Shown here: piece after piece, positions 44,356 through 52,023 of the stretch
Numbering within the stretch: the first letter of the stretch is position 1
Layout: each line of letters opens with the position of its first letter
Assembly: GCA_029266335.1 (NCBI GenBank)
Contig: JAQSXC010000008.1
Span: 1-52,023, forward strand
DNA length: 52,023 nucleotides
Direction of reading: 5' to 3'
DNA from: Eubacterium sp.
GTDB taxonomy: Bacteria > Bacillota > Clostridia > Acetivibrionales > DSM-1351
Notes under the pieces: model-generated
Databases searched by the model: none
What the model saw: the letters and a program-made list of their open reading frames with translations, nothing else
What the model was told of the DNA's origin: nothing
Translations under genes and position numbers: made by a program

Positions 44356-45531
44356 ATGAATCGTTTATTGCTTTACGCTCATGCCGGCAGCAGGAATCAC
44401 GGCTGCGAGGCTATTGTAAGATCAACTTTAAAAATATTGAATTTGAATAACATAAATGTATCCCTGGCAACATTCAGAAAACAGGAGGATATGGATTTCC
44501 TGGCTCCTGACTTTGATTTGGATTTTATAACCTACAAGCGTTTTGAAGGATTGAATCCCATAAGACTTGTTGATGCAGGCTTAAGGAGACTGAAGCTGAA
44601 GCAGGACTTTCTTTTCTCCTTTTCTCAAAGTGAAATAGTGGACAGCCTTGACAGCAATACCTTAAGCCTTTCCATAGGAGGAGACAATTACTGCTACGGA
44701 ATACCTAGATGGATTTACTATACAAACACCATTGCTGCAAAAAAGGGCAGCAAGACAGTTTTCTGGGGCTGTTCCGTTGATCCTGAAGTAATTACGGCAG
44801 AAATGCTGGAAGACTTGAAAAAGTACAGTCTGATAATCGCAAGAGAAAGTATTACTTATCAGGCCTTCAAAAATAAAGGCCTTACAAATTGTATCCTGCT
44901 GCCGGATCCCGCCTTTACTCTGGATGTCAGATCAGCTCCATTACCCGAAGGCTTTGATTCCGAAAATACAATCGGAATAAATGTCAGTCCGCTGATTATG
45001 AAAAGTGAAACCAGCGGCGGAATAGTATTTAAAAGCTACACCCACCTAATTCAGCACATACTGGATACTACCGACAGCCAAGTGGCATTGATTCCTCATG
45101 TTCTTTGGGAGCATGACAATGATATGGTTCCGCTGTCCCGGCTTTATGAACACTTCAAAAACACGGGACGGGTAATCCTGCTTGGTGATACGTATAATTG
45201 CATGGAGCTTAAGGGATTTATATCACGCTGCAAATTATTCATCGGTGCACGGACACACGCAACCATAGCTGCCTATTCCACGGGTGTGCCCACTCTCGTA
45301 ATAGGGTATTCTGTAAAAGCCCGTGGAATTGCAAAAGACATTTTCGGCAGCGAAGGCAAATATATTCTCCCCGTTCAAAAGCTGGAGCAGGTAGACCAAC
45401 TGATCAAAGCCTATGAGGAATTAAATAAGGATCAGGGAGATATCAGAAAGCATTTGTCGGAATTCATGCCCGGTTATATAAACAAGGCTTATGATGCAGG
45501 AGACCCCGTCAGAAAGCTTATGAATTTATAG
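44356..45531 (+). CDS. Polysaccharide pyruvyl transferase family protein
   Basis: The 391-residue enzyme belongs to PS_pyruv_trans, members of which (CsaB and others) transfer pyruvate from phosphoenolpyruvate to sugars of surface polymers. The N-terminus LLLYAHAGSRNHGCEAIVRSTL matches the family's glycine/asparagine-rich start. A central LSIGGDNYCYG motif is present, and C-terminal ISRCKLFIGARTHATIAAYSTGVP and VIGYSVKARGIAKD are diagnostic. Some members are glycosyltransferase-like, so pyruvylation itself is inferred. The ATG follows AAGGAAAGG. It leads the plus-strand cluster. Confidence 0.88.
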   Translation: MNRLLLYAHAGSRNHGCEAIVRSTLKILNLNNINVSLATFRKQEDMDFLAPDFDLDFITYKRFEGLNPIRLVDAGLRRLKLKQDFLFSFSQSEIVDSLDSNTLSLSIGGDNYCYGIPRWIYYTNTIAAKKGSKTVFWGCSVDPEVITAEMLEDLKKYSLIIARESITYQAFKNKGLTNCILLPDPAFTLDVRSAPLPEGFDSENTIGINVSPLIMKSETSGGIVFKSYTHLIQHILDTTDSQVALIPHVLWEHDNDMVPLSRLYEHFKNTGRVILLGDTYNCMELKGFISRCKLFIGARTHATIAAYSTGVPTLVIGYSVKARGIAKDIFGSEGKYILPVQKLEQVDQLIKAYEELNKDQGDIRKHLSEFMPGYINKAYDAGDPVRKLMNL

Positions 45532-45571
45532 CAGCCCTTTACAGCTTAAATATTACTTTAGCCTAATAACC

Positions 45572-45598
45572 ATAGTGAAGTAACTATAGTGAAGTGAC
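45572..45598 (+). repeat. Short tandem direct repeat
   Basis: ATAGTGAAGTAAC (45572-45584) and ATAGTGAAGTGAC (45586-45598) repeat with a 14-base period in the spacer between the pyruvyl transferase and flippase genes. They could be a regulator-binding pair or a chance duplication. Confidence 0.4.
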
Positions 45599-45648
45599 CT
45601 TCTAAATCAAAAATATTAAACCAAATGATTAAACCATAAGGAAAAAAA

Positions 45649-47175
45649 ATGAAGATAAATGAATTAAAGTGGGGCGCTGCCCTGTCATATACAAATATAT
45701 TGCTGTCAAATTTAATAAACCTGGTTTTTACACCTTTTTTGCTTACAACCCTGGGTAAATCCGAATACGGCCTCTACACCCTGATCGGTGCTTTTGTAGG
45801 CTATATGGCAGTTCTGGATTTTGGGCTTGGAAACACCATAACGCGGTATGTAGCGAAGTATAGAGCAGAAAATGACAAGCAGGGTGAGCAGGGCTTCCTC
45901 TCTCTTGCCTTTCTGATTTACGCTGTTTTGACTGTTGCTGCAGTTATCATTGGGTTGGCCATGGTTCCCATTCTGCCGGCCATATTCGGCAAATCACTTT
46001 CTGCGGCCGAACTGGATACAGCCAGTAAAATGTTTGAGGTCCTGATAATAAATATCGGACTTACCCTGTTCCTCAATGCCTTTACATCCATCATGTCAGG
46101 GTATGAGAAATTTGTTTTCCCCAGGGCTATGACTATAATAAGAGTCATTGCAAGGCCGCTGGCAATTATCGTGCTGCTGCTCATGGGCTACAAGGCATTT
46201 GCCATAGTGGTGGTTGATACTGTACTTAATGTATTGCTGCTGCTGATAAATATGTGGTTTGTATTCTTCAAAATGGAAATAAAGGTGAAATACCATAACC
46301 ACAACTGGCCCTTTATAAAGGAAATTTTAATGTTTTCGGTTTTTGTCTTCATTAACATGATCGTTGATCAGGTATACTGGAGGCTGGGCCAGCTGGTAGT
46401 GGGCATATACTGCGGTACGGCCTCGGTTGCCATCTTCGCCATTGGCATGTCTTTTCCGGGCTATTATATGAATTTTTCCACAGCTATTTCAGGAGTATTT
46501 CTTCCAAGAGCAACTCAAATGTGTGTTGATAACGCATCCACTAAAGAGCTGGATGATCTTTTCATTAAAACCGGACGTATTCAGTTTATTGTCATAGGGT
46601 TTATACTATCCGGTTTTATTCTGCTGGGCAAGCCCTTTATAGTAAGGTGGGCAGGTCAGGACTATTTGGAAGCCTATTACATCGCCTTGATTGCAATGGT
46701 ACCTCTGACTATTCCGTTGATACAGAACGTGGGTATATCAATATTACAGGCAAAAAACCTGCACGCCTTCAGATCAATAATGTACCTGCTGATATCACTG
46801 GTTAATCTGGGAATAAGTATAATTCTCACCAAAGAAATCGGTATAATAGGAGCTGTAGTAGGAACCTCCCTTTCCCTGATTTTAGGAAACATCATAATAA
46901 TTAATATTTATTACCGGAGAAAAGTGGGTTTGAATGTTTCCCGCTTTTTCAAGGAAGTATTTAACAGATTACTTCCGGCAATGATATTAAGTGTGGGCAT
47001 AGGTTATTGCTTTACCTTTATACCGGCGGGAGGATATTTGGGCATAGGATTAAAAGGAGTCCTTTTTTCAGTGGTTTTTGCAGCCATAGTCTGGAAAATA
47101 GGCTTGAACAACTATGAGAAGGCTTTGTTCAAGGCCCCGGTGCTGAGTGTAATAAAACATGTAAGGAACAGTTAA
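45649..47175 (+). CDS. Polysaccharide flippase (Wzx/MATE-like)
   Basis: The 508-residue membrane protein has about 14 predicted helices and belongs to the MOP (polysaccharide_synt) superfamily that moves lipid-linked oligosaccharides across the membrane. Family-like features are the N-terminal LKWGAALSYTNILLSNLINLVFTPFLL, the STIGKSEYG-like segment TLGKSEYGLYTLIGAFVGY and GLGNTITRYVAKYRAE. The ATG follows AAGGA. Being next to glycosyltransferase and polymerase-like genes supports a Wzx role. Confidence 0.93.
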   Translation: MKINELKWGAALSYTNILLSNLINLVFTPFLLTTLGKSEYGLYTLIGAFVGYMAVLDFGLGNTITRYVAKYRAENDKQGEQGFLSLAFLIYAVLTVAAVIIGLAMVPILPAIFGKSLSAAELDTASKMFEVLIINIGLTLFLNAFTSIMSGYEKFVFPRAMTIIRVIARPLAIIVLLLMGYKAFAIVVVDTVLNVLLLLINMWFVFFKMEIKVKYHNHNWPFIKEILMFSVFVFINMIVDQVYWRLGQLVVGIYCGTASVAIFAIGMSFPGYYMNFSTAISGVFLPRATQMCVDNASTKELDDLFIKTGRIQFIVIGFILSGFILLGKPFIVRWAGQDYLEAYYIALIAMVPLTIPLIQNVGISILQAKNLHAFRSIMYLLISLVNLGISIILTKEIGIIGAVVGTSLSLILGNIIIINIYYRRKVGLNVSRFFKEVFNRLLPAMILSVGIGYCFTFIPAGGYLGIGLKGVLFSVVFAAIVWKIGLNNYEKALFKAPVLSVIKHVRNS

Positions 47176-47187
47176 ATGGAGGTTGCT

Positions 47188-48372
47188 ATGAAATCGGTAT
47201 TTGACAAAAAGAATTCATGTTATGGCTGCAGTTCCTGCACACAGGTATGTCCCACTGAAGCAATATCTTTCCTGCAGGATAATGAAGGTTTTTTCTATCC
47301 CGAAATAGATCAGTCCAAATGTATTGATTGCGGTATGTGCAGAAAAGCCTGTCCAATTTTTAAAGAATTCAAAGCCGTTGAAGAGAACTATCCCGAAATC
47401 CATGCTGTTTGGAACAAGGACGAGAGCGTCCGTAAATCCAGCACCTCCGGTGGTGTTTTTTCGGCACTGGCACGGAATATACTTTCACAGGGCGGTGTGG
47501 TATTCGGAGCAGTCTTTGACGATGATATAAAAGTAATACATGAGGGTGTGTATGCACCGGAGCACTTATACAGACTTCAAGGTTCCAAATATACCCAGAG
47601 TCTTATAGGTGAATGCTACAAGGAAGTAAGGTCCCTGCTTAAGGAGAATAAAAAAGTACTGTTTTCGGGTACACCCTGTCAGGTAAGCGGTCTGTACGCT
47701 TATCTGGGAAAAAGCAATGACAATCTATACACCTGTGACTGTGTATGTCACGGAGTACCTTCTCCGGGCGTTTTTGAACTGTATAAACAGCATCTGCAGA
47801 AAACAAATAAATCAGAAATACAAAGTTTTAAATTTCGTAACAAATTAAAGGGCTGGAAGAATTATAATGTAAGTGTTGCATTTAAAAACGGCACCGATGT
47901 TCATACAAATTTCAAGGAAGATCCGTATATGATAGGGTTCATAAAAAACATGTACTTAAGACCTTCCTGCCATGAATGCAAATATGCTTCGGTGCAGCGG
48001 CAAGCGGATATAACCCTTGCCGACTTCTGGGGTGTTGAGAAGTATAACCCTCAGCTGGATGATGACAAGGGAACCTCTCTGATTCTGGCAAACTCGCCCA
48101 AAGGAGCCCGGCTGCTTGAGGCCTGTAAGGAAGAACTTGTTATCCATAAAGCTGATTTGCAGGCTGCGGTTAGAGAGAACCCAAGTCTCACAGGTCCTGC
48201 AAGCCCAAACAGACAGAGAAGCAAGTTTTTCAAGCACATGCCCGAAACTGATTTTGAAGCTTTACACAAAAGATTTTTAATGCCACCCTCCAAGGCACAG
48301 CTGCTGTGGAGAAAATGCTTGCGTATCCCGGGTAAGCTTATTAAGATAGTCTTAGGAAAGAATAAACAATAA
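47188..48372 (+). CDS. FrhB-like iron-sulfur flavoprotein (coenzyme F420 hydrogenase beta family)
   Basis: The 394-residue protein starts with two [4Fe-4S] ferredoxin motifs (Cys11, 14, 17, 21 and Cys45, 48, 51, 55), followed by FrhB_FdhB N and C domains with FSGTPCQVSGLYAYL, CDCVCHGVPSPGVFELY and CHECKYASVQRQADITLADFWG. Members in polysaccharide loci are widespread in bacteria lacking coenzyme F420. Their reaction is not settled; a sugar-modifying redox step is suspected. The ATG at 47188 has GGAGG five bases before it; the ATG at 47176 directly after the flippase stop is part of that site. It is tightly linked to the flippase gene. Confidence 0.9.
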   Translation: MKSVFDKKNSCYGCSSCTQVCPTEAISFLQDNEGFFYPEIDQSKCIDCGMCRKACPIFKEFKAVEENYPEIHAVWNKDESVRKSSTSGGVFSALARNILSQGGVVFGAVFDDDIKVIHEGVYAPEHLYRLQGSKYTQSLIGECYKEVRSLLKENKKVLFSGTPCQVSGLYAYLGKSNDNLYTCDCVCHGVPSPGVFELYKQHLQKTNKSEIQSFKFRNKLKGWKNYNVSVAFKNGTDVHTNFKEDPYMIGFIKNMYLRPSCHECKYASVQRQADITLADFWGVEKYNPQLDDDKGTSLILANSPKGARLLEACKEELVIHKADLQAAVRENPSLTGPASPNRQRSKFFKHMPETDFEALHKRFLMPPSKAQLLWRKCLRIPGKLIKIVLGKNKQ

Positions 48373-48437
48373 AACGGGGGCATTATCATAGCATTTCTTA
48401 AGAAAAGATTAATTTTTTGTAAAACTCTTTGCTTAAA

Positions 48438-48466
48438 TTGACATCTTAAAACTGTGATGCTAAACT
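48438..48466 (+). promoter_or_regulatory. Internal promoter before the glycosyltransferase
   Basis: TTGACA (48438-48443), a 17-base spacer and TAAACT (48461-48466) form a strong promoter. It has the same -35, spacing and -10 as the promoter before the TagA/WecG gene at 35311. Confidence 0.75.
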
Positions 48467-48535
48467 AAGGAACGATTAAACAGCGAAGTTATTATTTAGT
48501 CGTTTAAATTACAAAATATTCAAGGAGTCGGTTAT

Positions 48536-49492
48536 ATGGACAGTTCACCCTTGATTTCGGTAATTATACCCATGTATAATACCAGGGACTATATTGAACA
48601 AACTGTAAAAAGTGTATTGTCACAAACGTACAAGAAACTTGAAGTTGTTATTGTTGATGACGGCAGTACTGATGATGGCTCAAAAATCGTGGAGGAATTG
48701 AAAAAGAATGACTCCAGAATTAAATACATATACCAGTTTAATCAAGGTGTATCGGCAGCAAGAAATAATGCCATTATCTGTTCTTCAGGAGAATATCTGG
48801 CCTTCCTGGACAGCGATGATCTCTGGAAGCCCCACAAGCTTGAAAAACAGATGAACAGAATAATGTCCACAAACATGGAGGCCTGCTACTGCGGATACCA
48901 GATGTTTTGCGGTGATGAAACCGGTAAGGTTTTCCCTGAACGCTATTACGAGGGCAGCATCCTTCCCGAAGCAATCAAGGAAAAAGTTTCTGTTTGGACA
49001 AGCACTGTTTTAATAAAAAAATCCATAGTAACCAATAATAATATCAATTTCCGGTCCGGTCTGAACTGGAGCGAGGATATGGAATTCTTCTGCAAGCTGA
49101 TGTACCTGTGTGATTTCTGCTGCGTAAAGGAAACATTGGCTCTGTACAGGCAGAGGCCCAATTCCCTGTCTGTTGCACCCGACAGACTTCCTGAAATAGG
49201 TTTATGGATGGATTTTCTGGACTGGCTTAAAGCCGCTCCTGCTTCAAAGCTGTATGATAAACGGAAGCTGGAAAAGGCTGTAAAAGAATACAAGCTTCCA
49301 AGTATCGCTATATTCTGCCTGTACCAGAAGCTTATAAACGGTGAGACTCCGGGAGGAACATTTTTTTCAAAGGTTCCGTCTAATCTGTTATATGATTTCA
49401 GACCCAGTCTCTCCTCTACAGGCATGAAACTGCTGGTAAAAAAGCTGCTTATACAATATAAATACGGTTACAAAAGGAAAGCAGGTACTTAA
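48536..49492 (+). CDS. Family 2 glycosyltransferase
   Basis: The 318-residue enzyme has a GT-A fold: SVIIPMYNTRDYIEQTVKSVL near residue 8, VDDGSTD (40-46), and the metal-binding DSD at 92-94 (FLDSDDLWKPHKLEKQM). The acceptor-side motif is WSEDMEFFCKL near residue 180. It adds a sugar from a nucleotide donor to a growing oligosaccharide on the cytoplasmic side; donor and acceptor are unknown. It has no membrane helix. The ATG follows AAGGAG by eight bases. It has its own promoter within the cluster. Confidence 0.93.
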   Translation: MDSSPLISVIIPMYNTRDYIEQTVKSVLSQTYKKLEVVIVDDGSTDDGSKIVEELKKNDSRIKYIYQFNQGVSAARNNAIICSSGEYLAFLDSDDLWKPHKLEKQMNRIMSTNMEACYCGYQMFCGDETGKVFPERYYEGSILPEAIKEKVSVWTSTVLIKKSIVTNNNINFRSGLNWSEDMEFFCKLMYLCDFCCVKETLALYRQRPNSLSVAPDRLPEIGLWMDFLDWLKAAPASKLYDKRKLEKAVKEYKLPSIAIFCLYQKLINGETPGGTFFSKVPSNLLYDFRPSLSSTGMKLLVKKLLIQYKYGYKRKAGT

Positions 49493-49532
49493 AAGAATTT
49501 TATCGTGTATATTTATTCTCTTGAAGAATACT

Positions 49533-49571
49533 GCAGGATCAAATAATGAAGAAGTAATTATTCAATCCTGC
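49533..49571 (+). other. Stem-loop between glycosyltransferase and DUF4330 genes
   Basis: A 7-bp GC stem (49533-49539 with 49565-49571) and an inner AATAAT/ATTATT stem form a hairpin with no T-run after it. It may be an attenuator or RNA-processing site rather than a terminator. Confidence 0.4.
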
Positions 49572-49653
49572 CTGTGGAGAATTTATATAAGAATAACTGA
49601 AAACCTTTGATCAGCTGTTCTATAAACTAAAAAAATTAAGGAGAGTAGTTCTA

Positions 49654-50148
49654 ATGAAAATTATTAATGAAAAGGGAAAATTATTCGGATTAATAAACAT
49701 TGTTGATTTAAGTATTATCGTTTTGATTCTTTTAATCGGTTCCGTACTGATGCTTAAGGTTCTGGGAAAGGATGTGGGTCCTATTACCAGTGAAGAAAAC
49801 CAGCAGGAAATTACTGTTACCTTCAGAAGTTCGGTAAGAAATGACGAGCAGATAAAGGCTCTTAAAGAAAATGACAAGCTGATCTCTTTATTAAAGCCTA
49901 CCGATGCTTATATTAAATCAATAACTTTCACAAAACTTGAAATACCAATAAATACTGCAGACGGAAAAGCAGTTTATTCCGTTGACCCGAAAAGAAAAGA
50001 GCTGGTAGTTAAATTTGTTATGAAAACGGGTGCCGGCAACGGTATAATCAAGCTCGATTCACAAGATGTTGCAGTAGGCAAGGAATTTACTTTGAAAACA
50101 CGTACCTTTGAATCCAAGGGTACCGTAGAAGCTATTGAGCTTAACTAG
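49654..50148 (+). CDS. DUF4330 membrane-anchored protein
   Basis: The 164-residue protein begins MKIINEKGKLFGLINIVDL, the DUF4330 signature, followed by a single membrane helix (about 17-37). The rest lies outside the cell and looks beta-rich (EITVTFRSSVRND, LVVKFVMKTGAGN, KEFTLKTRTFESKG). The family's function is unknown, but it commonly sits beside O-antigen ligase or polymerase-type genes, as here, suggesting a helper of the polymerase. It starts behind AAGGAG and ends 12 bases before the ligase-like gene. Confidence 0.88.
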   Translation: MKIINEKGKLFGLINIVDLSIIVLILLIGSVLMLKVLGKDVGPITSEENQQEITVTFRSSVRNDEQIKALKENDKLISLLKPTDAYIKSITFTKLEIPINTADGKAVYSVDPKRKELVVKFVMKTGAGNGIIKLDSQDVAVGKEFTLKTRTFESKGTVEAIELN

Positions 50149-50160
50149 GGAGGTCATATT

Positions 50161-51861
50161 GTGTGGAAATATGTCTCAGACAGTCTGCTTTTCAGATTTC
50201 TCCTGTATTTATTTGAATTTATAAATAATGCTTATAAAAACAGCTTACTATACAAATGTATTCAAAAAATATCAGAATGGAATCAACACAGCTTAATTCA
50301 CAGATCAAAAGAAAATTTTATTACTGCATTACCGAAATACTCCTTTTCAATTACATACAGGGTAATTGCCTTTATTGGAAAGAAGCTGGACAGGTTTGTC
50401 AGCTATGTCAACCTGGTATATTACAAGGCTTATAAGAACAGTTTTCTGGAAAAAACAGCAGCAGGAATCTTTCTTCTGGGAGAAAAGCTCTTCGGCAAAT
50501 GGAATAAGGCTGCTTACTTCGTAATCGCTGCCATATTGGCCTGTGCTGCAGCCTTTGTGCTTCCCAAGCTTGCAGTCATCGGTCTGATAGGTTTACTGGG
50601 AGTAATATTTATTCTCAGAAACTTTGAAAGGGCTGCTTATCTGGTAGGAATCTATCCTCTGCTCTATTTCGTGGCAGTCAAGACTGATATAAGTTCACTG
50701 GCTTCCACCTGGGATGAATTACTGATTATTTTTTGCATAGGTGTCTGGTTTTTCAGATGGGTTGCAGACAGGAAGGATTTCTCCTTCTCCTGGACCCCCG
50801 TTGATTTTTCATTGATAATATTTTTTGTAGTCTGCATTGCCTTATATGTTATTGCCTCCTTTGACAGACTTGGTTTTGACGGCATGAGAGCAGTTATTGA
50901 ATATATGCTGTTCTTCTTTATAGTGGTAAAATTGCTCAGGTCTGAGGAAGGTGCCAAGAATCTGGTACGGATTATGATATGTACCGGTGTAATTATGTCA
51001 CTTCATGGTATTTATCAATATATTGCAAAGGTTGAAACACCTGCTTATTGGACCGACAAGGTTGAGGTTTCCTCAGGACCGAGAGTTTTCTCGGTTGTAG
51101 GAAGTCCAAATGTACTGGGTTGTTTGCTTGCGCTGCTTATACCTCTTGCCATATCACTCATTTTTACTGAAAAGCATGTTTTGCAGAAGCTCCTGTACAC
51201 CTGTGCTTCAGGTCTGATGGGAATATGCATATTGCTTACGGGGTCACGTTCCTCCTGGATTGCTCTCGGATGTGCTCTTATAATCTATTCCGTGTTAAGT
51301 AAGAGATATTATCTGATTATCGGTTTGTTTGCGGTGGCCATAATGGCCTACAGCTTTGTACCTTCGGTTCAGAGCAGAATTGATTATATGCTGAACCCCG
51401 AATATATCGTAAGCAGCTTCAGAGGCGGAAGATTCGCCAGATGGCCTAAAGCTCTTGAATTGTTCTATAACAACCTGCTCTTCGGTTATGGCTTTGGAAA
51501 GTTCGGAGGCTCGGTCGCAACAATAAACCAGGTAAAAGGTGCCTTCTATGTAGATAACTATTATATAAAGGCTGCAGTTGAAATGGGTATCTTCGGGCTT
51601 GTAACATTTTTGCTTACGTTGTACAACGGAGTTATCTGGTCTCTGAGAGCCTCCTACAAGGTTGAGGACAAGACCCTGAAAGGAATTATCCAAAGCGGCT
51701 TTGGTGCAATGGTTGGTATTCTGATAACAAATGTAGTTCTGAATAACTTTGATGCACCTTCTGTAACAACCTATTTCTGGACCATAGCTGCCATATGTGT
51801 ATTCCTTGGCTATGTAAAAAAGGGTCCCAATAATGTACTGACAGACATAAATAATAAGTAA
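50161..51861 (+). CDS. O-antigen ligase / polymerase-like membrane protein (Wzy_C family)
   Basis: The 566-residue protein has an unusual N-terminal region of about 115 residues without clear membrane spans (basic and amphipathic), then 10-12 helices. The O-antigen-ligase core is recognised by the conserved GSRSSWIALGCALI segment near residue 360 and the large external loop with RFARWPKALELFYNNLLFGYGFGKFGG. It probably polymerises or ligates lipid-linked repeat units on the outer membrane face. The GTG start follows GGGAGG. It is the last gene of the cluster before a clear terminator. Confidence 0.9.
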   Translation: MWKYVSDSLLFRFLLYLFEFINNAYKNSLLYKCIQKISEWNQHSLIHRSKENFITALPKYSFSITYRVIAFIGKKLDRFVSYVNLVYYKAYKNSFLEKTAAGIFLLGEKLFGKWNKAAYFVIAAILACAAAFVLPKLAVIGLIGLLGVIFILRNFERAAYLVGIYPLLYFVAVKTDISSLASTWDELLIIFCIGVWFFRWVADRKDFSFSWTPVDFSLIIFFVVCIALYVIASFDRLGFDGMRAVIEYMLFFFIVVKLLRSEEGAKNLVRIMICTGVIMSLHGIYQYIAKVETPAYWTDKVEVSSGPRVFSVVGSPNVLGCLLALLIPLAISLIFTEKHVLQKLLYTCASGLMGICILLTGSRSSWIALGCALIIYSVLSKRYYLIIGLFAVAIMAYSFVPSVQSRIDYMLNPEYIVSSFRGGRFARWPKALELFYNNLLFGYGFGKFGGSVATINQVKGAFYVDNYYIKAAVEMGIFGLVTFLLTLYNGVIWSLRASYKVEDKTLKGIIQSGFGAMVGILITNVVLNNFDAPSVTTYFWTIAAICVFLGYVKKGPNNVLTDINNK

Positions 51862-51901
51862 TGCTGCTCTACTCAATTAAATATCGATTTTATAAATCAG
51901 T

Positions 51902-51937
51902 CCCTGTTTCACAGTTTGTGGAGCAGGGTTTTATTTT
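51902..51937 (+). terminator. Terminator of the polysaccharide cluster
   Basis: An 11-bp stem with two G-U pairs (51902-51912 with 51918-51928), a 5-base loop and a following TTTTATTTTT tail. After it, 51938-52023 holds only a small hairpin and no gene. Confidence 0.9.
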
Positions 51938-52023
51938 TACTTTTGTATTATATAAAATCTGTTAATGTTGTAAATAATAATCCAGAAGGATTGGTTAGGC
52001 ATCCTAATAATGTGAGCTAAGGC

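Noticed and set aside
1-52023. CRISPR arrays, tRNA or rRNA genes, prophage or transposase genes
   Set aside because: No regularly spaced repeats, no cloverleaf-like or rRNA-like sequence, and no integrase or transposase product was seen on reading both strands.

Overview
This 52 kb window looks like chromosomal DNA of a low-GC, endospore-forming, anaerobic clostridium, probably of the Ruminiclostridium / 'Clostridium cellulolyticum' type. That placement is inferred from AT-rich intergenic DNA, strong AGGAGG-type ribosome sites, many GTG and TTG starts, a Ni-Fe carbon monoxide dehydrogenase, a Spo0E-like peptide, and clostridial gene pairs such as alr with ndoAI-ndoA. No rRNA, tRNA, CRISPR array, phage or transposase gene was seen.

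Region 1 (1-6.1 kb): arginine/pyrimidine genes carB and argF with a GNAT acetyltransferase. A strong bidirectional terminator follows, then a divergent HxlR regulator / nitroreductase pair with palindromic operator candidates between them.

Region 2 (6.2-18.6 kb, all minus strand): a chemosensory operon transcribed in the order cheY, cheA, cheW, mcp, cheR, cheB, cheD, hybrid kinase, lone receiver, cheX. A consensus sigma-A promoter and a long stem-loop precede cheY. The hybrid kinase (five PAS, HisKA, ATPase, receiver, HPt) overlaps a lone receiver gene, so a full four-step phosphorelay sits inside the che cluster.

Region 3 (18.6-31 kb): a three-gene unit of GGDEF-EAL protein, double-Cache chemoreceptor and an unlisted 57-residue Spo0E-like phosphatase. 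Next comes a sensor kinase / AraC-type response regulator pair transcribed away from an unusual long cooS. The shared cooS promoter region has three CGGTA motifs spaced about two helical turns apart. A third chemoreceptor follows.

Region 4 (31-35.2 kb): a YitT-type membrane protein and a polar amino acid ABC transporter operon with a perfect 22-base inverted repeat abutting its promoter, then a small unknown protein.

Region 5 (35.5-44 kb): a TagA/WecG glycosyltransferase, a membrane-anchored FAD-oxidoreductase-like protein, a 159-bp MITE-like palindromic element, an exported coiled-coil protein, the NdoA toxin-antitoxin pair behind alr, the bifunctional NAD(P)HX repair enzyme nnr, and a coiled-coil protein.

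Region 6 (44.3-52 kb, plus strand): a surface-polysaccharide cluster of pyruvyl transferase, flippase, FrhB-like iron-sulfur protein, family 2 glycosyltransferase, DUF4330 protein and an O-antigen-ligase/polymerase-like protein, ending in a terminator.

The least explained signals are non-coding. One is a roughly 75-bp element present both downstream of cheY and downstream of nnr; the cheY copy abuts a possible pseudoknot. Another is a leader repeat shared by carB and cheX. A third is a large inverted repeat in the cheX leader.
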